Shown here in pieces: positions 1-10,583 of a DNA stretch of 64,000 bases. This stretch comes from Bradyrhizobium sp. CCGB01 (GTDB lineage Bacteria > Pseudomonadota > Alphaproteobacteria > Rhizobiales > Xanthobacteraceae), in the NCBI RefSeq assembly GCF_024199795.1, contig NZ_JANADK010000001.1:1550001-1614000 (forward strand), written 5' to 3'. Within the stretch, counting starts at the first letter, position 1, and each line of letters opens with the position of its first letter. The notes under the pieces were generated by a model that worked only from the letters and a program-made list of their open reading frames with translations, had not been told where the DNA came from and searched no databases. A program made the translations under genes and the position numbers.

Positions 1-1
1 C

Positions 2-2347
2 GGCGGCTCGCGCGTCACCGGCATCGTCGGCCCGCCCGGCACCGGCAAGAGCCGGCTGTGCTACGAGTTCGCGGATTGGTGCCGCGCGCGTCTCATTCCG
101 GTGTTCGAGGCCCGCGCACAGCCCTATGGCGCGGCAACGCCGCTGCAGCCGGTGCTGGAATTCCTGCGCTCGAGCTATTTCAACGTCTCTCCGGATGACG
201 AGCCCGATCTGGCGGTGAAGCAGATCGCCACGCGCCTGGCCGAGCTCGGTTCGACCTTCGAGGCGGACCTCTGGCTGGTCTGCGATTTCCTCGGCATCAG
301 GCATGGCCAGGGCCCGCCTTCCTGGCTCAGTCCGCGCGCCCGCAACGTCCGTCTGCTCGACATCATCCGGCACATGATCCGCCAGCGCGGCGCGTCGGCG
401 TCGGTGATCATCATCGAGGATCTGCATTGGCTCGATCCGGCGAGCGAGGAATTCGTCGCAACGCTCGTCGACGCGGTGATCTCCACCAAGACGGTCCTGA
501 TCGTGAATTTCCGGCCGGCCTATTTCGCGCCCTGGATGAGCGGGCCGCTCTACCAGCAGATCGAGCTCGCCGAGCTGTCGCCGACGGATACGGACGATCT
601 CGTCGACGAGCTGCTCGGGCCGGAGGACGAGCTTCTCGACGTGCGGCGGCGCGTTGCGGAGCGTAGCGGCGGCAATCCGTTCTTCGCCGAGGAGCTGATC
701 CGCTCCCTGGTCGAGCATCTGGTCATCGTCGGCGAGCAGGGCGGCTACCGGCGCGGCATCTCCGGCGCCTCGGACGTGCTGCCGCCGACCGTGCAGGCCG
801 TGATCGGCGCGCGGATCGACCGGCTGGCGCCCGGTGATCGCGACCTCCTGCACACGGCGGCGATCATCGGCAAGGAGTTTCAGCTCGCGGTCCTGCAGAG
901 CGTCGCCAGCCTGCCCGCAGCCGAGCTCGAGGCGACGCTTGTCCGGCTCTGTTCCGGCGAGATGCTTCAGGCGCGCGGCGGCAAGGACGGGCAGGGCTAT
1001 AGCTTCCGTCATCCCCTGATCCAGGAGATCGCCTATTCAACCCAGCTCCGCGCGCGGCGCAGCCTGCTGCACGCGCGGGTGGCGCGGGCGATCGAGCAAT
1101 ATTATCCGGAGCGGCTCGAAGAGTTCGCGGCGCTGCTGTCGCACCATTTCGAGCAGGCCGGCGAGGCCGATGCCGCCGCCGAATATGCCGCGCGCGCCGC
1201 CCGCTGGATCGGCTCGACCAACCCGGCGGAAGCGATCCGGCATTGGCACAAGGTGCGCGCGCTGAAGGCGGGACAGAAGCGCAGCCCGGCCGGCGATGCG
1301 CTCAGGATCGCCGCCAGCAGTCAGATCGCCTGGCTCGGCTGGCGCGAGGGCATGACGTCGGAGGATGCGAAGCCCTTCATCCAGGAAGCGTTGGAATGGG
1401 CGCATGACATCGACGATTCCATGATCCCGCTCCTGCTGTTCGTCGAAGGACGGATCGCGGGGGCGAGCGGCGGGCAGGCCGATGCCTATGTCGGCACGGT
1501 CAAGGAGGCGCTGGCGCTGACGGAATCGCGCCGGCTCAACAGCCGCGCTGCGACGCTCAATGCCTCGCTCAGCCAGGCCTATGGGTGGGCGGGGCTTTTG
1601 CGCGAAGCGCTCGCGGCGAGCGATGCGGCGCTCGCCGGCGCCCCCGGCATCTCCGATTTCGAGCACCAGTTTCTCGGCTACAATGTCGAGCATTGGATCC
1701 TCAGCCTGCGCGGCCGGATCCTGTGTCGGCTCGGACGTTTCGACGAGGCGCGGCTGTGCTTCGATCGCATCCTGTCCATCGATCCGACACGGATCGATCC
1801 GACGGTGCAGTTCATCGCCAATCTCGGATACGTCGATCTCGCCTGGTGCCTCGGCGATTCCGCGATGGCCTCGACCCATGCCTGGCGCGTGGTCGAACTC
1901 GCGGCGCGCCAAGCCACCCCCTATCTGCGCGCCTATTCGCTGGCCTGCCTCGGTACGGCGCAGGGCATCGCCCAGAACTATCAGGCGTCGATCCTGTCGT
2001 TGACGGAGGGCGTCGAGTTCGTGCGCGCAGCGCGCGTCGCCATGGAGATCGAGCCGGAAATGCTCGCGAGCATCGCCGACCATCAGCTCCGTTCCGGCGC
2101 CCATGCTGCGGCCGCCGAGAAAGCACGGGAAGCGATCGCGGTCGCCCAGGAGCGGCACGCCCGCCTGCCGGAATGCCGCGCCACCATCACGCTCGCGGCC
2201 GCGCTGGCGGCGAGCAACGAGGCGGATCACCTCGGTGAGGTGGAGCGCCTGGTCGACCGCGCCGAAGCCCTGATCAATCTGACGGGAACCGGCATCTACT
2301 GGCGGCTGCTGGAGGAGACGCGACGACGGCTGTCGGTCGGCGCATGA
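2..2347 (+). CDS. AAA ATPase / TPR signalling protein, 5' end outside window
   Basis: The frame is open from the first bases, so the N-terminus lies to the left; 781 residues are visible. A Walker A motif GPPGTGKS sits at visible residues 10-17 and a Walker B motif IIIED at about 136-140, followed by a winged-helix-like stretch and a long helical TPR-like half. This is the layout of the AAA-TPR part of the large cyclase-linked or LuxR-type (MalT-like) regulators common in Bradyrhizobium; the family often carries an adenylate cyclase domain at the N-terminus, which cannot be seen here. No HTH is found at the C-terminus, which argues for the cyclase-linked type. It ends with TGA at 2345-2347 and the neighbour on the minus strand converges on it. 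The exact role is unknown. Confidence 0.8.
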   Translation, partial: GGSRVTGIVGPPGTGKSRLCYEFADWCRARLIPVFEARAQPYGAATPLQPVLEFLRSSYFNVSPDDEPDLAVKQIATRLAELGSTFEADLWLVCDFLGIRHGQGPPSWLSPRARNVRLLDIIRHMIRQRGASASVIIIEDLHWLDPASEEFVATLVDAVISTKTVLIVNFRPAYFAPWMSGPLYQQIELAELSPTDTDDLVDELLGPEDELLDVRRRVAERSGGNPFFAEELIRSLVEHLVIVGEQGGYRRGISGASDVLPPTVQAVIGARIDRLAPGDRDLLHTAAIIGKEFQLAVLQSVASLPAAELEATLVRLCSGEMLQARGGKDGQGYSFRHPLIQEIAYSTQLRARRSLLHARVARAIEQYYPERLEEFAALLSHHFEQAGEADAAAEYAARAARWIGSTNPAEAIRHWHKVRALKAGQKRSPAGDALRIAASSQIAWLGWREGMTSEDAKPFIQEALEWAHDIDDSMIPLLLFVEGRIAGASGGQADAYVGTVKEALALTESRRLNSRAATLNASLSQAYGWAGLLREALAASDAALAGAPGISDFEHQFLGYNVEHWILSLRGRILCRLGRFDEARLCFDRILSIDPTRIDPTVQFIANLGYVDLAWCLGDSAMASTHAWRVVELAARQATPYLRAYSLACLGTAQGIAQNYQASILSLTEGVEFVRAARVAMEIEPEMLASIADHQLRSGAHAAAAEKAREAIAVAQERHARLPECRATITLAAALAASNEADHLGEVERLVDRAEALINLTGTGIYWRLLEETRRRLSVGA

Positions 2348-2382
2348 AGCGCGATGACGATTCCTCCTGATCTCATCGCGCT

Positions 2383-3054
2383 TCAGACTCTCCGTACGAT
2401 GAGCGTGAACTCCATCAATCCGTAGCCTTCATGCACCTCGGCTGCGGCATTGAACCGGGTGGCGCAGTAGCGCGCCCACGACGCGGTGTCGGTGGTGTAG
2501 AGGCCGGGGCGGACGGCCGCTCCTGGCGGGCTCTTCATGAAATTGACGGCGAAGCCGCGCCTTGTGGTGCGATGGAGGTCGTCGAGGCTCGCTGCGATGA
2601 AGCGCTCCCAGTCGTGCCGCGGCTGCTGCTGCGCGACGTTGAAGATGCCACTGGCGACCGCATAGTCGGCCATCCGCGGGCTGGCATGACCGAGGACAAA
2701 GGCGGCGTTGCTGCGGTCCTGCCACAACCGCCGCGCCCGTCGAACCATCGCGTCCGAGAGGTCGATGCCGAGATAGTCGACGGTGCAGTCGTGATGCCGG
2801 CGGTCGAGAAAGGCGATCAGCGCGCCATAGCCGCAGCCGAGATCGTTCAGCGAGAAGGGCGACCCGAAGTCGCACAATTTCAGGAGCTGGACGAAGCGCA
2901 TCTCCTGCGTGGCCTGGCAGGTCCAGTCGACCCCGGGCGGCGTCGCGCCGTAGCGCGCGACGGTCCCCGAATAATACGCGGCGATTCCGGCGTAGATCCG
3001 GCTCAGGTCTTCGTCGGGAGAGGCAAGCTCCCGAGCGACGGCGGCGGCGCGCAT
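2383..3054 (-). CDS. class I SAM-dependent methyltransferase
   Basis: The 223-residue product has the class I methyltransferase motif I NDLGCGYGALIAFL and the motif II acidic loop YLGIDLSDAMVRRA, so it binds S-adenosylmethionine. The substrate is not evident. I chose the ATG at 3054, because a longer upstream start would read through the Lys-rich 3' end of the preceding gene in another frame and give an Arg-rich nonsense leader. The start lies only 4 bases after the stop of the upstream gene, and the purine-rich AAGAAGAAAAAG run that codes that gene's tail also serves as the ribosome binding region. Translational coupling is likely, which suggests that the two products work together. Confidence 0.8.
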   Translation of the reverse strand: MRAAAVARELASPDEDLSRIYAGIAAYYSGTVARYGATPPGVDWTCQATQEMRFVQLLKLCDFGSPFSLNDLGCGYGALIAFLDRRHHDCTVDYLGIDLSDAMVRRARRLWQDRSNAAFVLGHASPRMADYAVASGIFNVAQQQPRHDWERFIAASLDDLHRTTRRGFAVNFMKSPPGAAVRPGLYTTDTASWARYCATRFNAAAEVHEGYGLMEFTLIVRRV

Positions 3055-3058
3055 CGCT

Positions 3059-3595
3059 CTATTTCTTCTTTTTCTTGCCCTTGCCCTTGCCCTTACCCAT
3101 GCCCTTGCCCGGGACGTTGGGCGCCATCGGCAGCGAGATCGTGAGGTATGTTCGCTCGATGTAGAAGACCGGATTGTCCTCACGAACGATCACGCGTAGC
3201 CCGTAATAGTCGCCGCTGGTCGCGCGGGCATCATGGGCCTGCATGAAGCAGGGGAGCGGCGACTTGCGGGCAAAGTTCTTGATCAGTGCATTCACGATGC
3301 GCTGGTCGCCTGTTTCGTCGTCCTGGTCCGACGGGACCTTGGCCAACCAGGCCAGCACGGTGAACCAGCGGTTCTTCGCGCGGCTGTTGTGCAGACCGCC
3401 CAGTCCGAGGAGCTTTGCGCTTTCGACGAACGGCCGCCCTTCCCGGAAGATTTCGAATTCGTCCTGCAGGGCCTTGATCTCGGACACGCCCCCGGCGGTG
3501 AGTTCGACATCTCTCTGCTCGGGGCCAAACCTCAAATTGAAAAGATCGAAAAGCGGACCGATATAAATATCGTCTTCGGCCATAAACGCGCCCAT
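3059..3595 (-). CDS. hypothetical protein with Lys/Gly-rich C-terminal tail
   Basis: This 178-residue soluble protein belongs to no family I recognise. The body is mixed alpha/beta, and the last 17 residues are a low-complexity tail, PGKGMGKGKGKGKKKKK. The ATG at 3595 follows a GGGAGAG ribosome binding site at good spacing; a second ATG at 3583 is possible. There is no signal peptide or membrane segment. It is the first gene of a tight pair with the methyltransferase at 2383-3054. The basic tail could bind nucleic acid or membrane phosphate groups, or be a target for methylation by the partner; this is inference only. Confidence 0.75.
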   Translation of the reverse strand: MGAFMAEDDIYIGPLFDLFNLRFGPEQRDVELTAGGVSEIKALQDEFEIFREGRPFVESAKLLGLGGLHNSRAKNRWFTVLAWLAKVPSDQDDETGDQRIVNALIKNFARKSPLPCFMQAHDARATSGDYYGLRVIVREDNPVFYIERTYLTISLPMAPNVPGKGMGKGKGKGKKKKK

Positions 3596-3746
3596 ACCAC
3601 TCTCCCTGACAATCAAAGTTGGGGTTATCGGATCGGGAAGCCTGCAATGGCGATATTGAACCTTGATCTCCGGAAAATTGCAAGGAAGCCGGGCGGCCGC
3701 CGCAAACGGGCCGCCAGCGGGCACGCAACGTGCGCCGGTCTGCCGT

Positions 3747-4679
3747 TCAGCTCGCCTGCTTCCTTGACGCCGCGAACACGCCGGCCAGCACCAGCGCGAA
3801 GCCAATGAAGTGAAAGGCTTGCGGGTGTTCGCCGAGGAAAGCCATCGCCATGATCGAGCCGAACACCGGCACGACATGAAAGAACGGCGCGGCGCGGTTG
3901 GCGCCGATCAGACGCACGCCGCGATTGAAGCAGAGATAGGCGAGCGTCGACGGGAATACCGCGACATAGAACAGCGTCAGCAGGTTCGGCCCGTCGAGCT
4001 TCATCACGGGGCGCGCGGACAATTCCCAGATCTCCAGCGGGATGAGACAGGCAGCGCCGGCGCCGAAGGTGAAGGCGAGGAACGACAGGCCGTGCATCGG
4101 CGGCCGCTTCAGGGTCAGCACCGAATAGAGCGCGAAGATGATCAGCGCGACGATGAAGATGAGATCGCCCTTGTTGAACGCGATGTTCGACAGCGTGGTG
4201 AAATCGCCATGCAGCAGGATCGTCAGCACGCCGCACATCGACAGCAGCACGCCGAACGCCTGCGCCGCGGTGAGGCGGACGCCGAGGATGGCCAGCGACC
4301 ACAGCGCCACCACCAGCGGCGCGGCCGACTGGAGCAGCAGCGTGTTGAGCGCCTGGGTATGCTCGAGCGCCCAGTATTGCAGCGTGTTGAAGGCGCCGAT
4401 GCCGGTGATCGACAGCACGATCATCAGGCCGAGCCTGCTGCGGATCGCGGGCCAGTCCTGGGCGAGATGTTTCCAGGCGAAGGGCAGCACCAGCAGGAAG
4501 GCGAAGGTCCAGCGCAGGAATGACAGCGTGACCGGCGGGATGTGGCCGGCGGCGAGCCGTCCGACGATGGCATTGCCGGCCCAGCACAGCGCAGTGATGC
4601 TGAGCAGCAGATAAGGCTGGTTCGCGATCCAGCTGGGGGCGGATGATTCGGTGCCCGTGGTCTGGCTGGTGGCGGACAT
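3747..4679 (-). CDS. DMT-superfamily EamA-type exporter
   Basis: The 310-residue product is very hydrophobic with about ten membrane segments and the two-fold repeat of the EamA drug/metabolite transporter family (LLSITALCWAGNAIVGRLAA opens the first repeat). Proteins of this family export amino acids, sugars or other metabolites across the inner membrane; the substrate cannot be told from sequence. The length is normal for the family. The gene stands alone on the minus strand, divergent from purA. Start at ATG 4679. Confidence 0.9.
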   Translation of the reverse strand: MSATSQTTGTESSAPSWIANQPYLLLSITALCWAGNAIVGRLAAGHIPPVTLSFLRWTFAFLLVLPFAWKHLAQDWPAIRSRLGLMIVLSITGIGAFNTLQYWALEHTQALNTLLLQSAAPLVVALWSLAILGVRLTAAQAFGVLLSMCGVLTILLHGDFTTLSNIAFNKGDLIFIVALIIFALYSVLTLKRPPMHGLSFLAFTFGAGAACLIPLEIWELSARPVMKLDGPNLLTLFYVAVFPSTLAYLCFNRGVRLIGANRAAPFFHVVPVFGSIMAMAFLGEHPQAFHFIGFALVLAGVFAASRKQAS

Positions 4680-6340
<1,661 letters not shown>

Positions 6341-6377
6341 CGAAATCTTACCGGGACGGGCGTATAGTTGAGTTGAA

Positions 6378-8000
6378 ATGGCTGATTACTATCCGCTGAT
6401 CGCCCGCGCTATTGCCGCCCTGGACCCCAATGCTCCCGGCGAAAGCCGTCGCGCGCTCTATGAGCGGGCGCGCACGGCCCTGATTGCGCAGCTCCGCAGC
6501 GTGCAGCCGCCGCTCTCCGAATCCGAGATCACCCGCGAACGGTTGTCGCTGGAAGAGGCGGTTCGCAAGGTCGAATCGGAGGCCGCGCAGCGTGCCCGGG
6601 AGGCGTCGCGCCCCGGTGGTGGCCCCACCCGCAGCGGCGGCAGCGGTGACGCTTTCCGCCGGGCCAGCACCCGCGCCGCCGAGGGCAATCCGCCCCCGTC
6701 GCAGCCGACCGCTCCGCGCACCCGTCCGGCTCCGCCGCCGCCGCGTGCCGACCGCCCGTCCTTCAACGTCGACGACCAGGACGAGGCCCCGCGTCCGCCC
6801 CGCGCCCCGCGTTTCGACGCGCCGCGCCCGCCGGGTCCCTCGGCGCCGTCGCCGATGCCGGAGCCGCCGGCGCCTCCGCCGGCCGGGCGTGACCGCCAGG
6901 GCGCTCGCCGCGCGCCGGACGTCGGTCCGCCGCTGCCCGTGCCGCCAGCGCCGGGCGTGCGCGGTTTTCGTGACATCACCGCCGACGTGAACGATCTCGG
7001 CGGCGCCGCCGCGCAGGCCAACCGCGCCGCGCGCCGCACCTACGCCAATGTGCCCTCGCCCTCGCCGGAGTTCGACCGGCTGGAGCCGAGCCTGGAAAAT
7101 CGCGCCGGCGAGCAGGACGCGCCCTATTCCTACGACGAGTCGATCGAGGAGGCCGAGCGCTACACGCCGCAGCCGCCATCGCCGCGTCCGCGCATCGCGC
7201 CCGAGCGCGAGGCCAAGAAGCGCGCCCGCACCGGCTCCATGTTCCCGTTCAAGAGCGCGATCGCCATCGGCATCGTGCTGATCCTGGTCGGCGCCGGCAT
7301 CCTCTGGGGCAAACAGCTGGTCCAGACCGCGACCAATCTGTTCAAGTCCTCGCCGACCCAGGTGGTGGAGGCGCCGAAGGATCCGGCCCAGCCGCAGAGC
7401 AAGCCCAAGATTCCGGATCGCGTCGGCCAGCCCTCGGCCAGCGATCAGCCGGTCGCGCCGGTGGCGCAGAAGGTCGTGCTCTATGACGAGGATCCGGCCG
7501 ATCCGAAGGGCAAGCAATATGTCGGCTCGGTAGTGTGGCGGCTCGAGCCGATCAAGGCGTCGGGCAACCAGAAGGCCGACGTCGCCGTGCGCGCCGACAT
7601 CGAGATCCCCGACCGCAAGTTCAAGATGACGATGTCGTTCCGCCGCAATACCGACTCGTCGCTGCCGGCGAGCCACACCGCGGAATTGACCTTCATCCTG
7701 CCGCCGGATTTCCCGGGCGGCAGCGTCTCCAACGTGCCGGGCATCCTGATGAAGTCGAACGAGCAGGCGCGCGGCACGCCGCTCGCGGGTCTCGCGGTCA
7801 AGGTCACCGACGGCTTCTTCCTGGTCGGCCTCTCCAATGTCGACGCCGACCGCGCGCGCAACGTCCAGCTCCTGAAGGAGCGCTCGTGGTTCGACGTGCC
7901 GCTGGTCTACGCCAACCAGCGTCGCGCCATCATCGCGATCGAGAAGGGCGCCCCCGGCGAGCGCGCCTTCAACGAAGCGTTCGCGCAGTGGGGCGACTAG
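6378..8000 (+). CDS. one-pass membrane protein with Pro-rich linker, unknown function
   Basis: The 540-residue protein has a helical, charged N-terminus (residues 1-75), a long Pro/Ala/Arg-rich disordered region (about 80-285), one membrane helix near 293-313 (SAIAIGIVLILVGAGIL) and a periplasmic domain rich in beta strands (about 360-520). The topology suggests a cytoplasmic N-terminus and an exported C-terminal domain. I recognise it only as a conserved hypothetical type seen in Bradyrhizobium and relatives. It follows purA by 37 bases and could be cotranscribed. No catalytic motif is visible. Confidence 0.8.
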   Translation: MADYYPLIARAIAALDPNAPGESRRALYERARTALIAQLRSVQPPLSESEITRERLSLEEAVRKVESEAAQRAREASRPGGGPTRSGGSGDAFRRASTRAAEGNPPPSQPTAPRTRPAPPPPRADRPSFNVDDQDEAPRPPRAPRFDAPRPPGPSAPSPMPEPPAPPPAGRDRQGARRAPDVGPPLPVPPAPGVRGFRDITADVNDLGGAAAQANRAARRTYANVPSPSPEFDRLEPSLENRAGEQDAPYSYDESIEEAERYTPQPPSPRPRIAPEREAKKRARTGSMFPFKSAIAIGIVLILVGAGILWGKQLVQTATNLFKSSPTQVVEAPKDPAQPQSKPKIPDRVGQPSASDQPVAPVAQKVVLYDEDPADPKGKQYVGSVVWRLEPIKASGNQKADVAVRADIEIPDRKFKMTMSFRRNTDSSLPASHTAELTFILPPDFPGGSVSNVPGILMKSNEQARGTPLAGLAVKVTDGFFLVGLSNVDADRARNVQLLKERSWFDVPLVYANQRRAIIAIEKGAPGERAFNEAFAQWGD

Positions 8001-8083
8001 GGCCGGCGCATCACCGATGTTCACCTCTCTCGACGAGAGAGGTGAACCGAACTCTCCGACGATTCAATCGAGATTGAGCCGGC

Positions 8084-8359
8084 CTATTGCGCGGCGGCTT
8101 CCCGCTTCCGTGCCGCGTGCTCGCGGTCCATCACGGCGCGGCAGCCGGGGCTGACCTGCGCCTTGTTCCGCACCATGCAGGCCCTGATCCTGGGGATGTC
8201 GGGAATCTCACTGGAGCACAGCCGCATCGCATCGCCCGTGCACATCTGCTGCGCTTCGGACGAGAAGGCGAGGCCGGGCGATGTCTGGAATGCGATGGCG
8301 GTTGCGGCGAAGGCCAACAGCGAAGTGGTGGTCTTAACGATGGTCTTGTAGCGTGTCAT
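8084..8359 (-). CDS. small secreted Cys-rich protein (paralogue 1)
   Basis: A 91-residue protein with an N-terminal signal peptide (basic start, hydrophobic core, cut near LAFSS) and a mature part with four cysteines spaced C-x7-C-x12-C-x11-C, including CTGDAMRLC. The same spacing occurs in the neighbour at 8904-9155. This pattern resembles the Cys-rich repeat of the GLG1 type (Pfam Cys_rich_FGFR), where the cysteines form disulfides. The start at 8359 (MTRYKTIVK) is preferred over a longer frame because it places the signal peptide at the N-terminus. Role unknown, presumably periplasmic. Confidence 0.75.
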   Translation of the reverse strand: MTRYKTIVKTTTSLLAFAATAIAFQTSPGLAFSSEAQQMCTGDAMRLCSSEIPDIPRIRACMVRNKAQVSPGCRAVMDREHAARKREAAAQ

Positions 8360-8633
8360 GACGAATGCGTCCCCGAGTTCCGTGGGTTGAACCACTTGGT
8401 TTTGGGGCGCCGCACGCGGCTTGATCTGCCGCATGTCACAGCCTTCACGCCGGGAACCTTAGTCCCGCATGTGGTCGCTCGATCTCTCGTGATGTTCGAA
8501 TCGAAAAGTGCTGCGCCGCCCGATTCGAGTATGCGCGATTGTCACGCGGCTGCAATGGTCCGCTCGAATGAATTCGCAGTTGTTGCGCGTCCGTCACGCA
8601 CAACGAGTCCGTCACGCACAAAGCGGCGCGAGA

Positions 8634-8864
8634 TCAGATCAACCGATCGGACGATGCGCTCGCTTCGTCCGCGTCACTCGCGCCGAGCGCTGCGGCGTGT
8701 TCCTCGACGGCGGTAACGCCCTTCGCGGTGAGCTCGAACAGATCGCCGTCCTTCATCACATAGCCATCGGCGATCAGCTCGCCGATCTTGCCGTGCCGGT
8801 CGTCGGCAAACGCGACCGACTGGCTGATGTCCCGCAGGATCGAGAGCTGTTCGTCGCGCAACAT
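8634..8864 (-). CDS. small hypothetical protein, possibly winged-helix
   Basis: This 76-residue acidic cytoplasmic protein starts MLRDEQLSILRDISQSVAF. The segment GKIGELIADGYVMKDGDLFELTAKG looks like the recognition helix and wing of a small winged-helix fold, as in many short regulators, but the similarity is only by eye. It lies between the two Cys-rich secreted genes on the same strand, 39 bases after the one at 8904-9155, so it may share its transcript. No further function can be named. Confidence 0.6.
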   Translation of the reverse strand: MLRDEQLSILRDISQSVAFADDRHGKIGELIADGYVMKDGDLFELTAKGVTAVEEHAAALGASDADEASASSDRLI

Positions 8865-8903
8865 GGCTTCACTCTCCGGTTCGCCGGGGATCGTTCCCCG
8901 GCC

Positions 8904-9155
8904 TCACATGCCGTGGCTCTGGAATACCTTGCTGCACGCCTTCGACAGCCTGGACCGGTTGGCTTGCAGGCATCCCTGCACCGCGCCGTCATTGCCGAGG
9001 TCCTTGCGGCAGAACCGCGAGGCGTCCCGCGAGCAGGCGTTCTGCTCCTGCGGCGTACCCATGTGGCCCTGCGCGAGAGCAGGCGTGATCGACATACCGC
9101 TCAGGGTTGTCAGGACGAGCGTTGCCATAAGGACGGATTTCCGGGACATCGACAC
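8904..9155 (-). CDS. small secreted Cys-rich protein (paralogue 2)
   Basis: An 83-residue product with a clear signal peptide (cut after PALAQ). The mature part has CSRDASRFC and the full C-x7-C-x12-C-x11-C spacing shared exactly with the protein at 8084-8359, so the two are paralogues. Cysteine spacing and the DA-x-R core fit GLG1-type Cys-rich repeats. It is probably an oxidised periplasmic protein; the partner is unknown. It is first in a possible three-gene minus-strand group with 8634-8864 and 8084-8359. Confidence 0.75.
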   Translation of the reverse strand: MSMSRKSVLMATLVLTTLSGMSITPALAQGHMGTPQEQNACSRDASRFCRKDLGNDGAVQGCLQANRSRLSKACSKVFQSHGM

Positions 9156-9299
9156 AACTCCAATCTGACTGCGGGTATGAATTTCAGTCCTGTCTGAACT
9201 CGTCGCCTTGCCGCTTGTTCCCCCCGGCAGGGGCGCGCGCCCCGCTATTCAAGGTTCCCGCGCCGCTGCTATAACAGCGGCGAAGGATGAGGATACTTG

Positions 9300-9725
9300 A
9301 TGAAACGCTATCTGGTGTTTGCGCTGGTCGGTCCGTTCGTCGGCGGGTTCCTGCTGCTGCTGACGACGACTTATCAGTCCGGCTACTGGGCCCAGACCAG
9401 TCTGGGCGAGGTCGGAAAGCTGTTCGCCGTGTTCTTCAAATCGCTGCAATACAGCTATTTGTTCGGCTTCCTGCCCTCGCTGATGATCGGTGCGGTCGAC
9501 GACATCCTGATCCACGTCCGACGGATCGGTCCGGTGCTGCGGATGCTCCTGGTCGGCCTGTTCGCCTTCGTGCTGGCGTCGCTGACCTACAGCTCGCGCG
9601 GGCCGGATTCGGGCGCGGTGCAGTTCATCCTGTACGGCCTCGTCGGATTCGTGCCGGCCGTGATTTCATCCTGGCTCGTGCATAGATATGTCGAGGAGCC
9701 GCTGCCGGCTGCGTCGCCGACCTGA
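9300..9725 (+). CDS. DUF5413-like four-helix membrane protein
   Basis: This 141-residue protein has four predicted membrane segments and almost no soluble domain (MKRYLVFALVGPFVGGFLLL at the start). It resembles the rhizobial DUF5413 family, which has no known function. The ATG at 9300 follows an AAGGATGAGGA ribosome binding region; a TTG one codon upstream is a less likely start. It is divergent from the Cys-rich gene cluster. Confidence 0.7.
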   Translation: MKRYLVFALVGPFVGGFLLLLTTTYQSGYWAQTSLGEVGKLFAVFFKSLQYSYLFGFLPSLMIGAVDDILIHVRRIGPVLRMLLVGLFAFVLASLTYSSRGPDSGAVQFILYGLVGFVPAVISSWLVHRYVEEPLPAASPT

Positions 9726-9792
9726 ACGCGCGACGTTCGGGCGCGGTGCAGCAACCTCCGCGCCGCTGGTGCGTTCTCTCAAGGCCATGACC

Positions 9793-10344
9793 ATGTCCGA
9801 CGACGACATTCTTGCTCCGCGCAGACCCTCCTCCGGGGCCGGCTCGCGCGCGAGTTCTTCGCGCGCCCAAGCACGCGGGCCGATCATCGACCAGGACGGC
9901 CGCGAGATCCGTCCCGAAACCCTGGAGCAGGGGTTTCAGGAATTTCGCTTCGAATTCGGCAAGGACAATCCGTTCGCCGGTAATCCGTTCGGCAATCTGA
10001 CGCGCGAGCAGCGCATCGCGCGGATCGAGGCCATCGCAAAGCTGCTCGACGTCGCCTTCATCCTGCCCGGCACGAATATCCGCTACGGCATCGACGGGCT
10101 GATCGGGCTGATCCCGGTCGTCGGCGACATCATCACCACCGCGATCTCGCTGTGGCTGGTGCGCGAGGCCCGCGCGCTCGGCGCGCCCTGGTACATCACC
10201 GCGCGCATGCTCGGCAATGTCGCGGTCGACGGTGTGGTCGGCATCGTGCCGTTCGCGGGCGATGCCTTCGATGTCATGTTCCGCGCCAACATGCGCAACG
10301 TGCGCCTCTTGCGCCGCTGGCTCGACAAGCAGCCGCGGATATAG
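9793..10344 (+). CDS. DUF4112 domain membrane protein
   Basis: The 183-residue protein has a polar N-terminus and a C-terminal DUF4112 domain with the typical GIDGLIGLIPVVGDIITT and GIVPFAGDAFDVMFRANMRN segments. The function of DUF4112 is unknown; the two hydrophobic hairpins suggest membrane association. ATG 9793 has AAGG at about 8 bases; ATG 9787 is too close to it, and still earlier starts give an Arg-rich leader. Confidence 0.85.
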   Translation: MSDDDILAPRRPSSGAGSRASSSRAQARGPIIDQDGREIRPETLEQGFQEFRFEFGKDNPFAGNPFGNLTREQRIARIEAIAKLLDVAFILPGTNIRYGIDGLIGLIPVVGDIITTAISLWLVREARALGAPWYITARMLGNVAVDGVVGIVPFAGDAFDVMFRANMRNVRLLRRWLDKQPRI

Positions 10345-10352
10345 GAACGGAG

Positions 10353-10502
10353 TTCTTCCTTCGCCTCGCCCCGCTTGCGGGGAGAGGCCGACACGCGAAG
10401 CGTGGCGGGTGAGGGGGAGTCTCCGCGAATCCGACTGCTACCGTCCCTGCGGAGACTCCCCCTCACCCCGACCCTCTCCCCGCAAGCGGGGCGAGGGAGA
10501 CG
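10353..10502. repeat. extragenic palindromic repeat, two facing arms
   Basis: Two inverted arms built from CGCCTCGCCCCGC..GCGGGGAGAGG and GGGTGAGGGGGAGTCTCC and their complements face each other. The same unit recurs at 49,011-49,098. It is a typical dispersed rhizobial palindromic element; it can form a large cruciform or RNA hairpin. Confidence 0.8.
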
Positions 10503-10522
10503 AAAGAGCCCGCCCAGAAACT

Positions 10523-10558
10523 CAAAAAGCGCGACGGCCGTTCGGCCATCGCGCTTTC
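10523..10558 (-). terminator. rho-independent terminator of gene 10584-10874
   Basis: Read on the minus strand, a GC-rich stem AAAGCGCGATGGCC / GGCCGTCGCGCTTT with a GAAC loop is followed by a run of Ts. It lies 25 bases after the stop of the small gene upstream. Confidence 0.75.
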
Positions 10559-10583
10559 AGCGCACATCGGGCTTTGCGAAAAC

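Noticed and set aside
6348..8024. Minus-strand ORF of 558 codons opposite the one-pass membrane protein
   Set aside because: Arg/Gly-rich shadow; the plus-strand frame has a membrane helix and natural domain structure.
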